42,035 nucleotides of DNA from an uncultured Shinella sp. (GCF_946479415.1 NZ_CAMLFY010000028.1:1-42035); one strand, 5' to 3'; shown: positions 31,923 to 41,724, counted from the stretch's first letter. Notes: generated by a model from the letters alone, not told the origin. A program made the numbers and translations.

Positions 31923-32477
31923 ATGAACGGACTATTGAAAAAGGCGGCGCTTTTCCTCGGTATCGGTGCCGCTGCGGCCGGCGCCTATCTCGTGACCATC
32001 CAGTTGACGGGTAATTTTGCCGCCGTCGTACCCGGCGAGGTCTACCGATCGAACCAGCCTACCGCCGACGATATCGCAGCCTATGCCGGACGCTACGGCA
32101 TCCGCACGATCATCAATCTCCGGGGCCGGCAGGAAAACGCCGCCTGGTACGAGGACGAGATTGCGGCGGCAAAGCGCCTGGGCATCGGGCACGTCGATTT
32201 CCCGATGGTGGCCGACCAGCGCCTGGATGCCGAAGGGGCCGCGCGGCTCATCGCGATCCTCAAGGACGTGCCGCGGCCGATTCTCATTCATTGCCGGTCC
32301 GGCGCAGACCGTACGGGCCTGGCGTCCGTTCTTTACCTCGCCAAGGTCGCCGGGGTGGATGAGGCGACGGCCGAACGGCAGCTTTCCGTGCGCTTTGGCC
32401 ATATCGGCATCCCGCTCCTGTCGCCGACCTATGCCATGGACGAAAGCTGGGAGGCGCTTGAAACGGCCGGCAGCTAG
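31923..32477 (+). CDS. membrane-anchored or exported dual-specificity-type phosphatase
   Basis: A 184-residue cysteine phosphatase. The CX5R active site is HCRSGADRTG (C124, R130) and D98 is a candidate general acid. The first half has the DSP-like PGEVYRSNQPTADDIAAYAG and TIINLRGR. An N-terminal hydrophobic segment (about 7-28) would anchor it in the membrane or export it, so the catalytic domain is predicted to be periplasmic. It starts 59 bases after the GNAT gene and precedes the polysaccharide block by 93 bases. The substrate is unknown; a lipid- or sugar-phosphate is as likely as a phosphoprotein. Confidence 0.8.
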   Translation: MNGLLKKAALFLGIGAAAAGAYLVTIQLTGNFAAVVPGEVYRSNQPTADDIAAYAGRYGIRTIINLRGRQENAAWYEDEIAAAKRLGIGHVDFPMVADQRLDAEGAARLIAILKDVPRPILIHCRSGADRTGLASVLYLAKVAGVDEATAERQLSVRFGHIGIPLLSPTYAMDESWEALETAGS

Positions 32478-32570
32478 GGGCATCCCTCGCGAAGCCGTGC
32501 CGGCATCGCTTTTGCCCGATGCGCGGCTCTGTTATCTTCGGCCGGTAGCGATTCGTCGGCGTCGGGCGCA

Positions 32571-33827
32571 GTGACAGACAACAGAACCCTGGAGACGCGC
32601 GATTATTATGTGATCGGCGTCGTGCTTTCTTCCGTGCTCTACAATTGCGTGCTCGCGATGATCAACGCGAACGTGATGCGGCTCGGCTTTGCCCATGTGG
32701 CGCTGACGGAAATCCTCATCCTCTTCGCCGGCCTCGTCTTCATCCTGCGCAAGGGGCTCTACGAGGAGGATATCGGAGTTCTGCTGTTCGCCGTCTTCAC
32801 GCTTGCCATGGCCGCCTATATGTCGGCCGTCAACCGCACGGTCTTCATCGACTACTTCCGCAACGTGCTGATCATCTTCTGCTTTGCCATCCTGGGCACG
32901 TGGTCGAACCGGGGAACGGTGCGCACCGCCTTCAAATGGGCATGCTGGTGTGTACTCGGCGGCCTGATGATCGAGATCTTCCTGCTCGATCTCTACGGCA
33001 CGCTGTTTTATCCGATGAGCTATTTCGAGAACACGCGCGGCCTGGAACAGATTTCGTTCGACGGAAGCAAGCTGTTCCAGAACGTGCTGCGCATTCCCGG
33101 CCGTTTCTCCTTCGGCATCATCGATCATCGCGCCGCCTCGATCTTTCTCGAGCAGGTGTCGCTTGCCAATTTCTGTGGCGTGCTTTTGATTTTCCTCACC
33201 ACGTTCTGGACCAGCCTGAAACGTGGCGAGCGGCTGCTGTTCTTCGGCACGATCGTTCTGATCCTGCTGACGAACGATTCGCGCACCATGCTGATGTTCT
33301 CGTTCGTCTGCCTTGCCGGCTATTTCCTTTTCCCGCGCATTCCGACGGCCTGGACGCTCCTCTATATGCCCATGGTGCTGTTGCTTGGCTTCGTGGTCTA
33401 TTTCCTGCGTCCGGATGCCAGCGGCGACACGCTGGACGGGCGCGTCGTGCTGACGGTCAAGCACATCATGGAGACCGACATTTTTGCGGTGCTGGGTCTG
33501 GAGGCGGCCAAGGCGGCGCAATTCGCCGACAGCGGTTATGTCTATGCGGTCTATGCGGGCACGATCTTCGGGCCGTTGCTCTTCTGGCTCTTCGTTTGCC
33601 TGTTCCCGGCCGGCCAGACCGCCGAGCAGCGGCGCTTTGCGCATTTACTTTCTATTTTTCTTTTCGTGAACATGATGATCGGCGGAAACGCCGTGTTCTC
33701 GATCAAGGTGGCAGCGCTGCTCTGGTTCCTGGCCGGCTACCTCAAATTTGCGCCGGGCGGCCGCGAAAGCCGCGACTCTACGCACGCGTTGCAGGCAGGC
33801 GCCGCCCCGGTCCGCAAGCAGACATAG
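32571..33827 (+). CDS. Wzy/O-antigen-ligase-like polysaccharide polymerase
   Basis: A 418-residue integral membrane protein with about ten or eleven hydrophobic segments from residue 14 on and a large periplasmic-type loop in the middle (about 145-195, with FENTRGLEQISFDG and FGIIDHRAASIFLEQ). This is the topology of Wzy polymerases and O-antigen ligases. It begins at a GTG at 32571 with no clear ribosome site, so the start is uncertain. The following acyltransferase, GH5 and Wzz-like genes fit an exopolysaccharide pathway. A very long overlapping frame in another phase (to 34693) is a shadow. Confidence 0.75.
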   Translation: MTDNRTLETRDYYVIGVVLSSVLYNCVLAMINANVMRLGFAHVALTEILILFAGLVFILRKGLYEEDIGVLLFAVFTLAMAAYMSAVNRTVFIDYFRNVLIIFCFAILGTWSNRGTVRTAFKWACWCVLGGLMIEIFLLDLYGTLFYPMSYFENTRGLEQISFDGSKLFQNVLRIPGRFSFGIIDHRAASIFLEQVSLANFCGVLLIFLTTFWTSLKRGERLLFFGTIVLILLTNDSRTMLMFSFVCLAGYFLFPRIPTAWTLLYMPMVLLLGFVVYFLRPDASGDTLDGRVVLTVKHIMETDIFAVLGLEAAKAAQFADSGYVYAVYAGTIFGPLLFWLFVCLFPAGQTAEQRRFAHLLSIFLFVNMMIGGNAVFSIKVAALLWFLAGYLKFAPGGRESRDSTHALQAGAAPVRKQT

Positions 33828-33872
33828 GGCAAGCGGCCGGTTGTGCGGCGTCTGGCCCGCTCAGGATAGGCA

Positions 33873-34928
33873 ATGCTTGTACAGCTCCAGTATCTGCGTG
33901 CGATCGCCGCCCTCATGGTGGTTTATTTCCACGCCATCCTCCAGCTTCGCAACCTCCAGCCGGACGCGCTGCTGAATGGTGCTCTCTTTGGCAAGAGCGG
34001 TGTCGATCTGTTTTTCGTGCTGAGCGGTTTCGTCATGTGGATCACCACGGCGGACAAGGCGATCGGCGCGCGCGAATTCTACATCCGCCGCATCGTCCGC
34101 ATCGTGCCGCTTTACTGGGCTCTTTCGCTGCTGGCCGCCGCCGTCGCGCTCATCGTTCCCTCGATCCTGAAATCGACGGTCTTCGACCTGCCGCATGTGA
34201 TTGCGACGCTTCTGTTCCTGCCCTGGATCAACCCTGCGGACCCGGCCGGATACATGATCGCGCCTGTTATCGTGCCGGGCTGGACGCTGAACTACGAGAT
34301 GTATTTCTATCTGCTCTTCGGCGCGTTGCTCGGCCTGTCGAAGGCGGTGCGTCCCTATGCGCTGGCAGGTGTGCTCCTCGTCATCTTCCTTCTGTGCAAG
34401 CTCTTGCCGCAGGATGTGACAGCCGCGCGCTTCTACGGCGATTCCGTCATTTTCGAATTCGTGCTCGGCGTGCTGATCGGCAAGGTCTATCTCGATGGCC
34501 ATCGTCTGGGGGCAGCCGCCGCCTGGCCGCTGATCGTGATTGCCGGTGCCGTCATGGTCTACAACGACTGGATGGAGTGGGACGTGCCGCGCCTCTTCTC
34601 CGTCGGCGTGCCTGCCGCTATCGTCGTGGGCTGTGTTGCGCTTCTCGATTTCTCGCGCAAACCGGTGATCGGCTGGCTCAACCATCTCGGTGATGCCTCC
34701 TTCAGCCTCTATCTCAGCCATATCTTCGTGCTGGCCGGTGCGCGCATGATCTATGGAAAGCTGCCCTTCGACTGGATGCGAAACGAGGTGCTTTTCGTCG
34801 TGCTCTGCCTTGCCACCTCGTCGATTGCGGCCGTTCTGCTGCACAACCTCTTCGAAAAGCCGGTCGATCGCTTCCTGCGCAGCCGCCGGCAGGCGCCGGC
34901 GCGACTGTCTCCGGCAAGGTCGGCCTGA
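33873..34928 (+). CDS. acyltransferase 3 family membrane protein (ExoZ/OafA-like)
   Basis: A 351-residue membrane acyltransferase with about ten hydrophobic segments. It has the family N-terminal motif LQYLRAIAALMVVYFHAIL (with the catalytic histidine), then SGVDLFFVLSGFVMWI, the FYIRRIVRIVPLYWALS segment and SFSLYLSHIFV near the C-terminus. Members add acetyl or other acyl groups to sugar units at the inner membrane. Its stop overlaps the start of the GH5 gene (TGATG), so modification and cleavage enzymes are made together. It is 45 bases after the polymerase gene. Confidence 0.9.
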   Translation: MLVQLQYLRAIAALMVVYFHAILQLRNLQPDALLNGALFGKSGVDLFFVLSGFVMWITTADKAIGAREFYIRRIVRIVPLYWALSLLAAAVALIVPSILKSTVFDLPHVIATLLFLPWINPADPAGYMIAPVIVPGWTLNYEMYFYLLFGALLGLSKAVRPYALAGVLLVIFLLCKLLPQDVTAARFYGDSVIFEFVLGVLIGKVYLDGHRLGAAAAWPLIVIAGAVMVYNDWMEWDVPRLFSVGVPAAIVVGCVALLDFSRKPVIGWLNHLGDASFSLYLSHIFVLAGARMIYGKLPFDWMRNEVLFVVLCLATSSIAAVLLHNLFEKPVDRFLRSRRQAPARLSPARSA

Positions 34929-35974
34929 TGTCCTCCATGCGATCCTTTTTTGCCGCGCTCATCGCTGTTGCAGCCGCTGTTCAACCGGCTGCCGCTGCGG
35001 GGGTGTGCTTCAAGGGCGTCAACCTTTCGGGCGCTGAATACGGCGACCGTAATGGCGTCGAAAACCAGAATTTCATCTATCCGTCGGAAAAAACCGTTGC
35101 CTATTTCGCCGGCAAGGGCATGAACATCGTGCGGCTTCCCTTCTCCTGGGACCGGCTGCAGCCGACGCTGAACAGTCCGCTGAGCGCGGTCGAGGTCGAC
35201 CGGCTGAAAGCGGCCGTCCAGCGGCTGCGCGATCACGGCATGACCGTGCTGCTCGATCCGCACGCCTTCGGCTACTACGACAAGGCAAGGCTCGGCACGC
35301 CCGAGGTCCCGGCCTTCGCCTTCGCCGACCTGTGGATCCGTCTTGCGGCCGAATTCGCCAACGAGCCCGATGTGCTCTTCGGCCTGATGAACGAGCCCTA
35401 TGATATCTCCGCCTCCGACTGGCTTGGTATGGCCAATGATGCCATCGCCGGCATCCGCAGCGTCGGCGCGCGCAACCTCGTGCTCGTGCCCGGCACGCGC
35501 TGGAGCGGGGCACATGGCTGGCGGGCGGACTATCCCGGTGGTTCGAACGCCGACGTCATGCGCGGCGTGAAGGACCCTATCGACAACTACGCCTATGAAT
35601 TCCACCAATATATGGACCCCGATTCCTCCGGCACCAAAGGCGGCTGTGCCGCCGCAGATGCCGCAACCGCGGCCCTCGTCGATGTCACCGCATGGCTGCG
35701 CGAGACCGGCAAGAAGGGCTTCCTCGGCGAGTTCGGCGGTTCGCAGGACGACGCCTGTCTCGCCGGCCTGAAGGCGATGACGGCGGTGCTCGATGACAAT
35801 GCCGATGCGTGGCTCGGCTTCAGCTATTGGGCGGCCGGCGAATGGTGGGCGGAAACCGAGATCAACAACGTGCAGCCGACGGCCAAGGGTGACCGGAAAC
35901 AGCTTTCGGCCCTGCCGCTGACGCCCGGCAAGCAACCGGATGCGAAAGCCTGCACGACGGTGCCGCCGGCCTGA
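34928..35974 (+). CDS. secreted GH5-family glycoside hydrolase (endoglucanase-like)
   Basis: A 348-residue exported enzyme with a signal peptide (residues 1-24, ending PAAAA). It has a GH5 TIM barrel: GVNLSGAEYG, MNIVRLPFSWDRLQP, VLLDPHAFGYYD, the acid/base in LMNEPYD (E156), H226/Y228 (YEFHQYMDPDSSGT) and the nucleophile in GEFGG (E268), with FSYWAAGEWW closing the site. All catalytic residues are present. Enzymes of this type cleave beta-1,4 glucans. In a polysaccharide-assembly block it more likely trims the cell's own polymer, in the periplasm or outside, than digests plant cellulose. Confidence 0.9.
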   Translation: MSSMRSFFAALIAVAAAVQPAAAAGVCFKGVNLSGAEYGDRNGVENQNFIYPSEKTVAYFAGKGMNIVRLPFSWDRLQPTLNSPLSAVEVDRLKAAVQRLRDHGMTVLLDPHAFGYYDKARLGTPEVPAFAFADLWIRLAAEFANEPDVLFGLMNEPYDISASDWLGMANDAIAGIRSVGARNLVLVPGTRWSGAHGWRADYPGGSNADVMRGVKDPIDNYAYEFHQYMDPDSSGTKGGCAAADAATAALVDVTAWLRETGKKGFLGEFGGSQDDACLAGLKAMTAVLDDNADAWLGFSYWAAGEWWAETEINNVQPTAKGDRKQLSALPLTPGKQPDAKACTTVPPA

Positions 35975-36083
35975 CGGTCTTTTGGCCTGTAGATCGTCCG
36001 GGGTTACGCCTCGTTAACCATAAGGCAATAGATTCCAGACCGGATCGCGACTCGGCCCCGCCGACGAATCGACTGGATTTTTG

Positions 36084-37709
36084 ATGAGCCGAGCTGGAAA
36101 AAACGACGACTTGAACGGGCTTCCGGGCAGACGCCGGGGCAGCCCCGTGCTGTCGACGCATCCGGCCCTTCGTCGTGGCTCCATCACCGAGGCTGCCGAC
36201 ACGCTTCGCCGCCGGGACGACACGGCCGCGCCGCGCCGGGGAGGGGTCTCGGACGCCGCGCTTTCCGTTGCCAAAGCAGAGCCGTTGCCGCGTGAGACAC
36301 GTGAACCGGTCGCCGAAACCGAAGCGGCCGTTCCGGCAGAGCACGCGCCTGCGGGCAATGTTCCGTTGCTCGACATCGGAACCCTGCTGCGCGCCGTCTG
36401 GAGCCATCGGCTCCTGATCCTCGCGCTCATGGCGCTTTTTGCCGTACTCGTCGGTCTTCTCGTGCCGATGATGCCGCGCAAATATACCGCGCAGACCAGC
36501 ATCTACTTCGACCCCCGCCAGATCGAGCTCAGCGATACGAATTCGCAGAATGGTGCCTCTTCCGAGGTCATCGTATCGATGATCAACAGCCAGTCGAAAA
36601 TCCTGACGTCGCCGAAGGCGATGGGCCAGGTGGTCGATAAGCTGAATCTTGCGGACAGTCATCTTTTCTCCGCCATCACCGGTGATCCTGCATCGCGCAA
36701 GGCGGCGATCGTCGCGGCGCTGCAAAAATCCGCGACGGTGGCGCTGGAATCCAGTTCCTATGTCGTGACGCTTTCGGTGACGACGGCCGACGGCGGCGTT
36801 TCCGCCGAGGTGGCGAACGGGCTCGTGGATGCGTTTCTCGAGGAAGAGAACCAGGCCTATTCCTCGATCTACCAGCGTACGAACTCCGCCCTCGACAGCC
36901 GCCTGCGCGAGCTCAGCGAAGAGGTTCAGAAGGCCGAAGAGGCCGTCGAAAGCTACAAGGCCAGCAACGACATGGTCACCGCCGACGGCAACCTGATTGC
37001 CGACAAGCGGCTGGTGCAGCTCAACGAACTGCTGACGACCGCGCAGAAGGCGTCGATCGAGGCCAAGTCGCGGGTGGACGCGGCGGTGAACCTCAAGCTC
37101 GAAGACGCGATTTCCACCAATGGCCAGCAGCAGCAGACATCGGCGGCCCTCACGGATCTTCGCCGGCAATATGCCCAGCAGTCCGCGACGGTCGGCAGTC
37201 TTGAAAGCGCGCTTGGCGCCCGCCACCCGCAATTGCTGGCTGCCAAGGCGTCGCTGAAGGGGCTTCAGGCGGAAATCCAGGCCGAACTGCAGCGCAATCT
37301 CGCCCGTGCCCGTGCCGATCTTGCGCAGGCCCAGCAATCCGAGCAGCAGGTCGCCAAGGAACTCGCCGTCCAGAAGTCGCTGCAGAACAATACGCAGCAG
37401 CGCCAGGTCGGCCTCAACGATCTCCAGCGCCGCGCGACGGCCGCCCGCGAAATCTACGAAGCCGTGTTGAAGCGCGTGCGCGAGACGAGTGAGGAAAAGA
37501 ACCTCGCCCGCAGCAATATTCGTGTCCTCTCCGAGGCCTCCATGCCGCAGAAGGCAGACGGCCCCGGCCGCAGCATCCTGCTCGTCGCCGGCCTTGTCGC
37601 CGGTAGTATCATCGGCTTCGGCCTGGGCCTCCTCATTGCGCTTGGCAGAACGATGATCCGTAATCCGCGCCTGCGTGCCAATTTCTCGAGGATGACACGC
37701 GAGGCGTGA
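36084..37709 (+). CDS. Wzz/GumC-type polysaccharide co-polymerase without kinase domain
   Basis: A 541-residue chain-length determinant. A long disordered, arginine-rich cytoplasmic N-terminus (1-95) leads to membrane segment 1 (about 109-129). A periplasmic Wzz domain follows (RKYTAQTSIYFDPRQIEL...), then a long coiled coil (about 265-470, ELSEEVQKAEEAVESYKASN, SLESALGARHPQLLAAKASL), and membrane segment 2 (about 497-519) before a short basic tail. The C-terminal BY-kinase found in ExoP-type proteins is absent. ATG at 36084 is preferred over the TTG at 36081. It ends the polysaccharide block, 109 bases after the GH5 gene. Confidence 0.88.
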   Translation: MSRAGKNDDLNGLPGRRRGSPVLSTHPALRRGSITEAADTLRRRDDTAAPRRGGVSDAALSVAKAEPLPRETREPVAETEAAVPAEHAPAGNVPLLDIGTLLRAVWSHRLLILALMALFAVLVGLLVPMMPRKYTAQTSIYFDPRQIELSDTNSQNGASSEVIVSMINSQSKILTSPKAMGQVVDKLNLADSHLFSAITGDPASRKAAIVAALQKSATVALESSSYVVTLSVTTADGGVSAEVANGLVDAFLEEENQAYSSIYQRTNSALDSRLRELSEEVQKAEEAVESYKASNDMVTADGNLIADKRLVQLNELLTTAQKASIEAKSRVDAAVNLKLEDAISTNGQQQQTSAALTDLRRQYAQQSATVGSLESALGARHPQLLAAKASLKGLQAEIQAELQRNLARARADLAQAQQSEQQVAKELAVQKSLQNNTQQRQVGLNDLQRRATAAREIYEAVLKRVRETSEEKNLARSNIRVLSEASMPQKADGPGRSILLVAGLVAGSIIGFGLGLLIALGRTMIRNPRLRANFSRMTREA

Positions 37710-37730
37710 CCGGCTGCCGGCTGCGCCCGG

Positions 37731-38951
37731 TCAGTCGCCGGCCGTTCGGGCCGCGATGATATCGTGGTCCATCTCCGCCAGCGCCCGGTCGAGATGGCCT
37801 TCCAGCACCAGCGTTGCTTCCTCCGGCACGACTGTTATCGGCGGTGCACCGAACAGGCGCACCTGCTGCGACTGGGCAAGCCCCTCTTCAAGCCCGCGCT
37901 GGAGAAGATCGAAATAGCGCGTGCCGGGGCCGGTGATGGCGATCGGCATGTTTTCGTAGAGGCTCACCATGCGTGACAGGCCCTGGCCGAGCGCAAGACC
38001 GGCCTGGCGGAAGGCATATTCCGACATGCGGTGGCCTTGGCGGGCACGCAACGCGATCTTGTCCATCTCGGATAGTGGCACGAATTTCGCCGGGATCGTA
38101 TCCGGCGGCACTTCGAAGGCGGTGCGCAGGATGCCGTAAAAACCGGCGGAGGCCTCGATGCAGCCCTGCGAGCCGCAGCGACACAGCTTGCCATCCGACG
38201 AATTCAGCATGTGCCCGAAATTTGGGGCGGTGACGGTCAGCTCGCCCGGGCGTTCGAAACGGGCGATACCGAGCCCGATGCTGTGGCCGAGCGATAGGGC
38301 GGCGACCGCCTGAAGGTTCTTCACGCCCGCTTTCTCCATGCGCAGCGCCATGGCATGGGCGACGAGCAGCGTCTCGTTGCTGATGAGGATTTTCGCCTGC
38401 CAGTGCGGTGCCAGCAGGGCCGCGAAGTCCACCTGCTGCGCGCCAAAAACCGGCGACCAGACGAGTTTTGCCGCTGCCGGATCCACCAGCCCCTTGCTGC
38501 TGATCGAGACGACGAGAACCCGCTCCCGCGTGATGCGCGAGCGCGCCACCAGTCTTTCCAGCGCCGCCACGAAGGCGTCGGCGAAGGGCTGGGTCGCTGT
38601 ATCCGCATGGTTGCGCGGTTCCTCGAACCGATCGAGCAGCGTGCCGCCATAATCGGCCAGCGAATATTGCACGATGTCGGAGGAGATGCGCACGGTGACG
38701 AGATAACCGGCATCCCGCCGCTGCCCGAAGATGACGCGCGGCCGGCCGCGCGATGCCGACGCCTGCTGTTCGCGCCGTTCCAGCACCTCGGCCTTTTCGA
38801 GTTCCGTCGTGATTGCCGAGACCGTGGCGGAAGCAAGCCCGGTGTGTTGGGAAATATCGGTGTGGGCAAGCGGACCATGGCGGCGCAGCGAGGCAAGCAC
38901 GAGCGCGCTGTTCTGCTGACGCACAAGCTCCGTGCTCGATTTCACCAGCAT
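37731..38951 (-). CDS. xylR: ROK-family (XylR/NagC-like) transcriptional repressor
   Basis: A 406-residue ROK regulator. The N-terminal winged helix-turn-helix (about 20-65: TDISQHTGLASATVSAITTE) precedes the ROK domain, which keeps the zinc motif H247, C257, C259, C264 (GHML...CRCGSQGC). The sugar-kinase aspartate is replaced (ISNETL), so it senses sugar rather than phosphorylating it. It is divergent from xylF, with a perfect 21-base palindrome in the 243-base gap. Regulation of the xylFHG operon by xylose or a similar sugar is inferred from this layout. Confidence 0.88.
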   Translation of the reverse strand: MLVKSSTELVRQQNSALVLASLRRHGPLAHTDISQHTGLASATVSAITTELEKAEVLERREQQASASRGRPRVIFGQRRDAGYLVTVRISSDIVQYSLADYGGTLLDRFEEPRNHADTATQPFADAFVAALERLVARSRITRERVLVVSISSKGLVDPAAAKLVWSPVFGAQQVDFAALLAPHWQAKILISNETLLVAHAMALRMEKAGVKNLQAVAALSLGHSIGLGIARFERPGELTVTAPNFGHMLNSSDGKLCRCGSQGCIEASAGFYGILRTAFEVPPDTIPAKFVPLSEMDKIALRARQGHRMSEYAFRQAGLALGQGLSRMVSLYENMPIAITGPGTRYFDLLQRGLEEGLAQSQQVRLFGAPPITVVPEEATLVLEGHLDRALAEMDHDIIAARTAGD

Positions 38952-39039
38952 CTATTCGTTCCGCTCGCTTTCACAGGCTGCAACCCATGCCCCTCCCAAA
39001 GCACCAGTCACGCCGTCATTCAAGGCCTTTCAAGCCGTG

Positions 39040-39089
39040 TTGACAGTCTGGAAAAGTTCTGACATTTATTTTCTCGACTGTCGAGAAAA
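39040..39089 (+). promoter_or_regulatory. xylF promoter and ROK operator
   Basis: TTGACA (39040-39045), a 17-base spacer and CATTTA (39063-39068) form a probable promoter. Immediately downstream TTTTCTCGAC-T-GTCGAGAAAA (39069-39089) is a perfect inverted repeat with 10-bp arms, placed over the expected start of transcription where a ROK repressor would block it. Confidence 0.8.
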
Positions 39090-39093
39090 AAGT

Positions 39094-39107
39094 CCCGGCA
39101 TGCCGGG
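39094..39107. other. 14-base GC palindrome in the xylF leader
   Basis: CCCGGCATGCCGGG is perfectly self-complementary, 4 bases after the ROK operator and 87 bases before the xylF start. It may be a hairpin in the leader or a second protein site. Confidence 0.45.
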
Positions 39108-39194
39108 AGGGGCATCGAGGCAGTGTTATCGTGGCTGGTCGTTGATTGGGCGGGAGGTTCGTCCAGGCGGCCGGTGTTCACTTGGGAGGATAAT

Positions 39195-40238
39195 ATGAAG
39201 TCCGTTTTGAAGCTGATGGCAGGGGCTGCCGTCATCGTTTCCCTGCATTCCGGCATTGCGCACGCCAAGGATCTGGTGGTCGGCGTTTCCTGGTCGAACT
39301 TCCAGGAAGAGCGCTGGAAAACCGACGAGGCCGCCATCAAAGCCGCTCTCGAAGCTTCCGGCGACAAGTACATTTCCGCTGACGCCCAGTCGTCTGCCGC
39401 AAAGCAGCTGACCGACGTCGAGTCGCTGATCGCCCAGGGCGCCAACGCGCTCATCGTTCTCGCCCAGGATTCGGAAGCCATCGGCCCGGCCATCGAAAAG
39501 GCTGCTGCTGAAGGTATCCCGGTTGTCGGCTACGACCGCCTGATCGAAAACCCCTCGGCCTTCTACATCACCTTCGACAACAAGGAAGTCGGCCGCATGC
39601 AGGCCCGCGAAGTGTTCAAGGTGAAGCCGGAAGGCAACTATGTCTTCATCAAGGGCTCGTCTTCCGACCCGAACGCCGACTTCCTCTTCGCTGGTCAGCA
39701 GGAAGTGCTGAAGGAAGCGATCGACGCCGGCAAGATCAAGAACGTCGGTGAAGCCTATACCGACGGCTGGAAGCCGGAAAACGCCCAGAAGAACATGGAG
39801 CAGTTCCTGACGGCGAACGACAACAAGGTCGACGCGGTCGTTGCGTCCAACGACGGCACGGCCGGCGGTGCGATCGCAGCGCTCACGGCACAGGGCCTTG
39901 CCGGTTCCGTTCCGGTTTCGGGCCAGGACGCCGACCACGCCGCGCTGAACCGCGTTGCACTCGGCACCCAGACCGTTTCGGTCTGGAAGGACTCGCGTGA
40001 ACTCGGCAAGCGCGCTGCGGAAATCGCAGCCACGCTCGCCAGCGGCAAGACCATGGACGACATCGAAGGCGTTACCACCTTCAACGGCGGCCCGAAGGGC
40101 GTCGAGATGAAGTCGGTCTTCCTCGCACCGCTGCCGATCACCAAGGACAACCTGAACGTCGTCATCGACGCCGGCTGGATCCCGAAGGAAACGGCTTGCC
40201 AGGGCGTTGCCGCCGGCTCCGTTGCAGCCTGCAACTGA
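39195..40238 (+). CDS. xylF: xylose-type sugar ABC transporter substrate-binding protein XylF
   Basis: A 347-residue periplasmic sugar-binding protein of the ribose/xylose class (CUT2). A signal peptide (residues 1-24, ending GIAHA) precedes [21 protein letters not shown], with [48 protein letters not shown] and PVSGQDAD as family segments. I start at the ATG at 39195 behind GGGAGGA; the longer frame from 39123 covers the leader. A 15-bp hairpin follows, probably protecting this message. The sugar is most likely D-xylose, judging from similarity and the divergent ROK regulator. Confidence 0.92.
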   Translation: MKSVLKLMAGAAVIVSLHSGIAHAKDLVVGVSWSNFQEERWKTDEAAIKAALEASGDKYISADAQSSAAKQLTDVESLIAQGANALIVLAQDSEAIGPAIEKAAAEGIPVVGYDRLIENPSAFYITFDNKEVGRMQAREVFKVKPEGNYVFIKGSSSDPNADFLFAGQQEVLKEAIDAGKIKNVGEAYTDGWKPENAQKNMEQFLTANDNKVDAVVASNDGTAGGAIAALTAQGLAGSVPVSGQDADHAALNRVALGTQTVSVWKDSRELGKRAAEIAATLASGKTMDDIEGVTTFNGGPKGVEMKSVFLAPLPITKDNLNVVIDAGWIPKETACQGVAAGSVAACN

Positions 40239-40272
40239 GTTAGCGACCATCCAGTACTGACCTGACCATCGA

Positions 40273-40305
40273 CAAGCGCCGCAGCGGCTTCCGTTGCGGC
40301 GCTTG
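40273..40305 (+). terminator. strong intercistronic hairpin after xylF
   Basis: CAAGCGCCGCAGCGG (40273-40287) pairs over 15 bp (one G-T) with CCGTTGCGGCGCTTG (40291-40305) around a CTT loop, 35 bases after the xylF stop. No T-run follows; it resembles the hairpin after smoE and probably sets a high ratio of binding protein to permease. Confidence 0.7.
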
Positions 40306-40396
40306 CGCAAGATGGGCAGCGGGCGGAGGATGATGCGGCAAGACTCCTCGATACGCCCGGACGACACGTTCAATAAAAGTGGGGGAACGGCAAACC

Positions 40397-41710
40397 ATGG
40401 CCGACATCACGACGACCGCATCTGCCAATCGCGCGCGATCGGCAAGCGAGAACCCGGTGAAGCGCTTCTTCCGCGCCACCGAAATCGACACGCGCCTGCT
40501 CGGCATGGTCGGCGCGCTGCTGATCATCTGGATCGGCTTCAACATCATGTCCGGCGGCCTGTTCCTCACGCCCCGCAATCTCTGGAACCTCTCGGTCCAG
40601 ACCGCCTCCGTCGCCGTCATGGCGACCGGCATGGTGCTGGTCATCGTCACGCGCAATATCGATCTTTCCGTCGGCTCCATCCTCGGCTTCGTCGGGATGA
40701 GCATGGGTGTGCTGCAGGCCGAACTCCTGCCGCAGCTGCTCGGCTTCAATCATCCGGCGATCTGGGTCGTCACGCTGCTCTGCGGTCTGCTGCTGGGTGC
40801 CGCGATCGGTGCACTGCACGGCTCGATCATCGCCTTCCTCAACGTGCCCTCCTTCATCGTCACGCTCGGCGGCCTGCTCGTCTGGCGCGGCGCCACCTGG
40901 TTCGTCACCAGCGGCCGCACCGTCGCCCCCATGGATGCCACCTTCCGCCTGATGGGCGGCGGCACCGAGGGCTCGATCGGCGCCACGGCCAGCTGGATCG
41001 TCGGTGCGCTCGCCTGTGCGGCCATCGTCGCGACGATCGCCAATTCCCGCAAGCAGCGCAAACGCTTCGGCTTCCCGCTGCGCCCGATGTGGGCCGAATA
41101 TTTCCTCGTCGCGATCGGCTGCGCGCTGGTGCTCGGCGCCGTCGGGATCGTCAATTCCTATCCGTGGCCCGTCGCCATCGCCCGCAAGTTCGCGGATGCC
41201 AACGGCATCGCCTGGCCGGACGGCGGCCTGTTCATTCCGCATGGCATCGCCGTGCCGGTGCTGATCGCCATTGTCGTCGGCATCGTCATGACCTTCATCT
41301 CGACGCGCCTGCGCTTCGGCCGCTACGTTTTTGCGCTCGGCGGCAATCCCGAGGCGGCTGAGCTTGCCGGTATCAAGACGCGCTGGGTCACCGTCAAGAT
41401 CTTCGCGCTGATGGGCATTCTCTGCGCCATCGCCGCCGCCATCTCCACCGCCCGCCTCAATGCCGCGACCAATGCGCAGGGCGAACTCGACGAGCTCTAC
41501 ACGATCGCGGCCGCCGTGATCGGCGGCACGTCGCTGGCGGGTGGCATGGGCACAATCGCCGGCGCCATGCTCGGCGCTCTCGTCATGCAATCGCTGCAAT
41601 CGGGCATGGTGCTTGTCGGCATCGACACCCCGTTCCAGCGCATCGTGGTCGGTATGGTCCTCGTCGTCGCCGTCTGGCTCGACACGGTCTACCGGGCCCG
41701 CGCCAAGTAA
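40397..41710 (+). CDS. xylH: xylose-type sugar ABC transporter permease XylH
   Basis: A 437-residue CUT2 permease with about ten or more hydrophobic segments. It has the family region [38 protein letters not shown], and the C-terminal [19 protein letters not shown] and [19 protein letters not shown]. XylH proteins are longer than other CUT2 permeases owing to an insert in the middle (here about 215-290), which is present. I start at the ATG at 40397 (MADITT) rather than the GTG at 40379. It is followed 14 bases later by xylG. Confidence 0.92.
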   Translation: MADITTTASANRARSASENPVKRFFRATEIDTRLLGMVGALLIIWIGFNIMSGGLFLTPRNLWNLSVQTASVAVMATGMVLVIVTRNIDLSVGSILGFVGMSMGVLQAELLPQLLGFNHPAIWVVTLLCGLLLGAAIGALHGSIIAFLNVPSFIVTLGGLLVWRGATWFVTSGRTVAPMDATFRLMGGGTEGSIGATASWIVGALACAAIVATIANSRKQRKRFGFPLRPMWAEYFLVAIGCALVLGAVGIVNSYPWPVAIARKFADANGIAWPDGGLFIPHGIAVPVLIAIVVGIVMTFISTRLRFGRYVFALGGNPEAAELAGIKTRWVTVKIFALMGILCAIAAAISTARLNAATNAQGELDELYTIAAAVIGGTSLAGGMGTIAGAMLGALVMQSLQSGMVLVGIDTPFQRIVVGMVLVVAVWLDTVYRARAK

Positions 41711-41724
41711 CAGGAGTTGGACCA

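Noticed and set aside
32645..34693. 682-codon plus-strand frame overlapping the polymerase and acyltransferase genes
   Set aside because: Low-complexity, R/A/H/P-rich translation in another phase; the real genes have clear membrane topology and family motifs.
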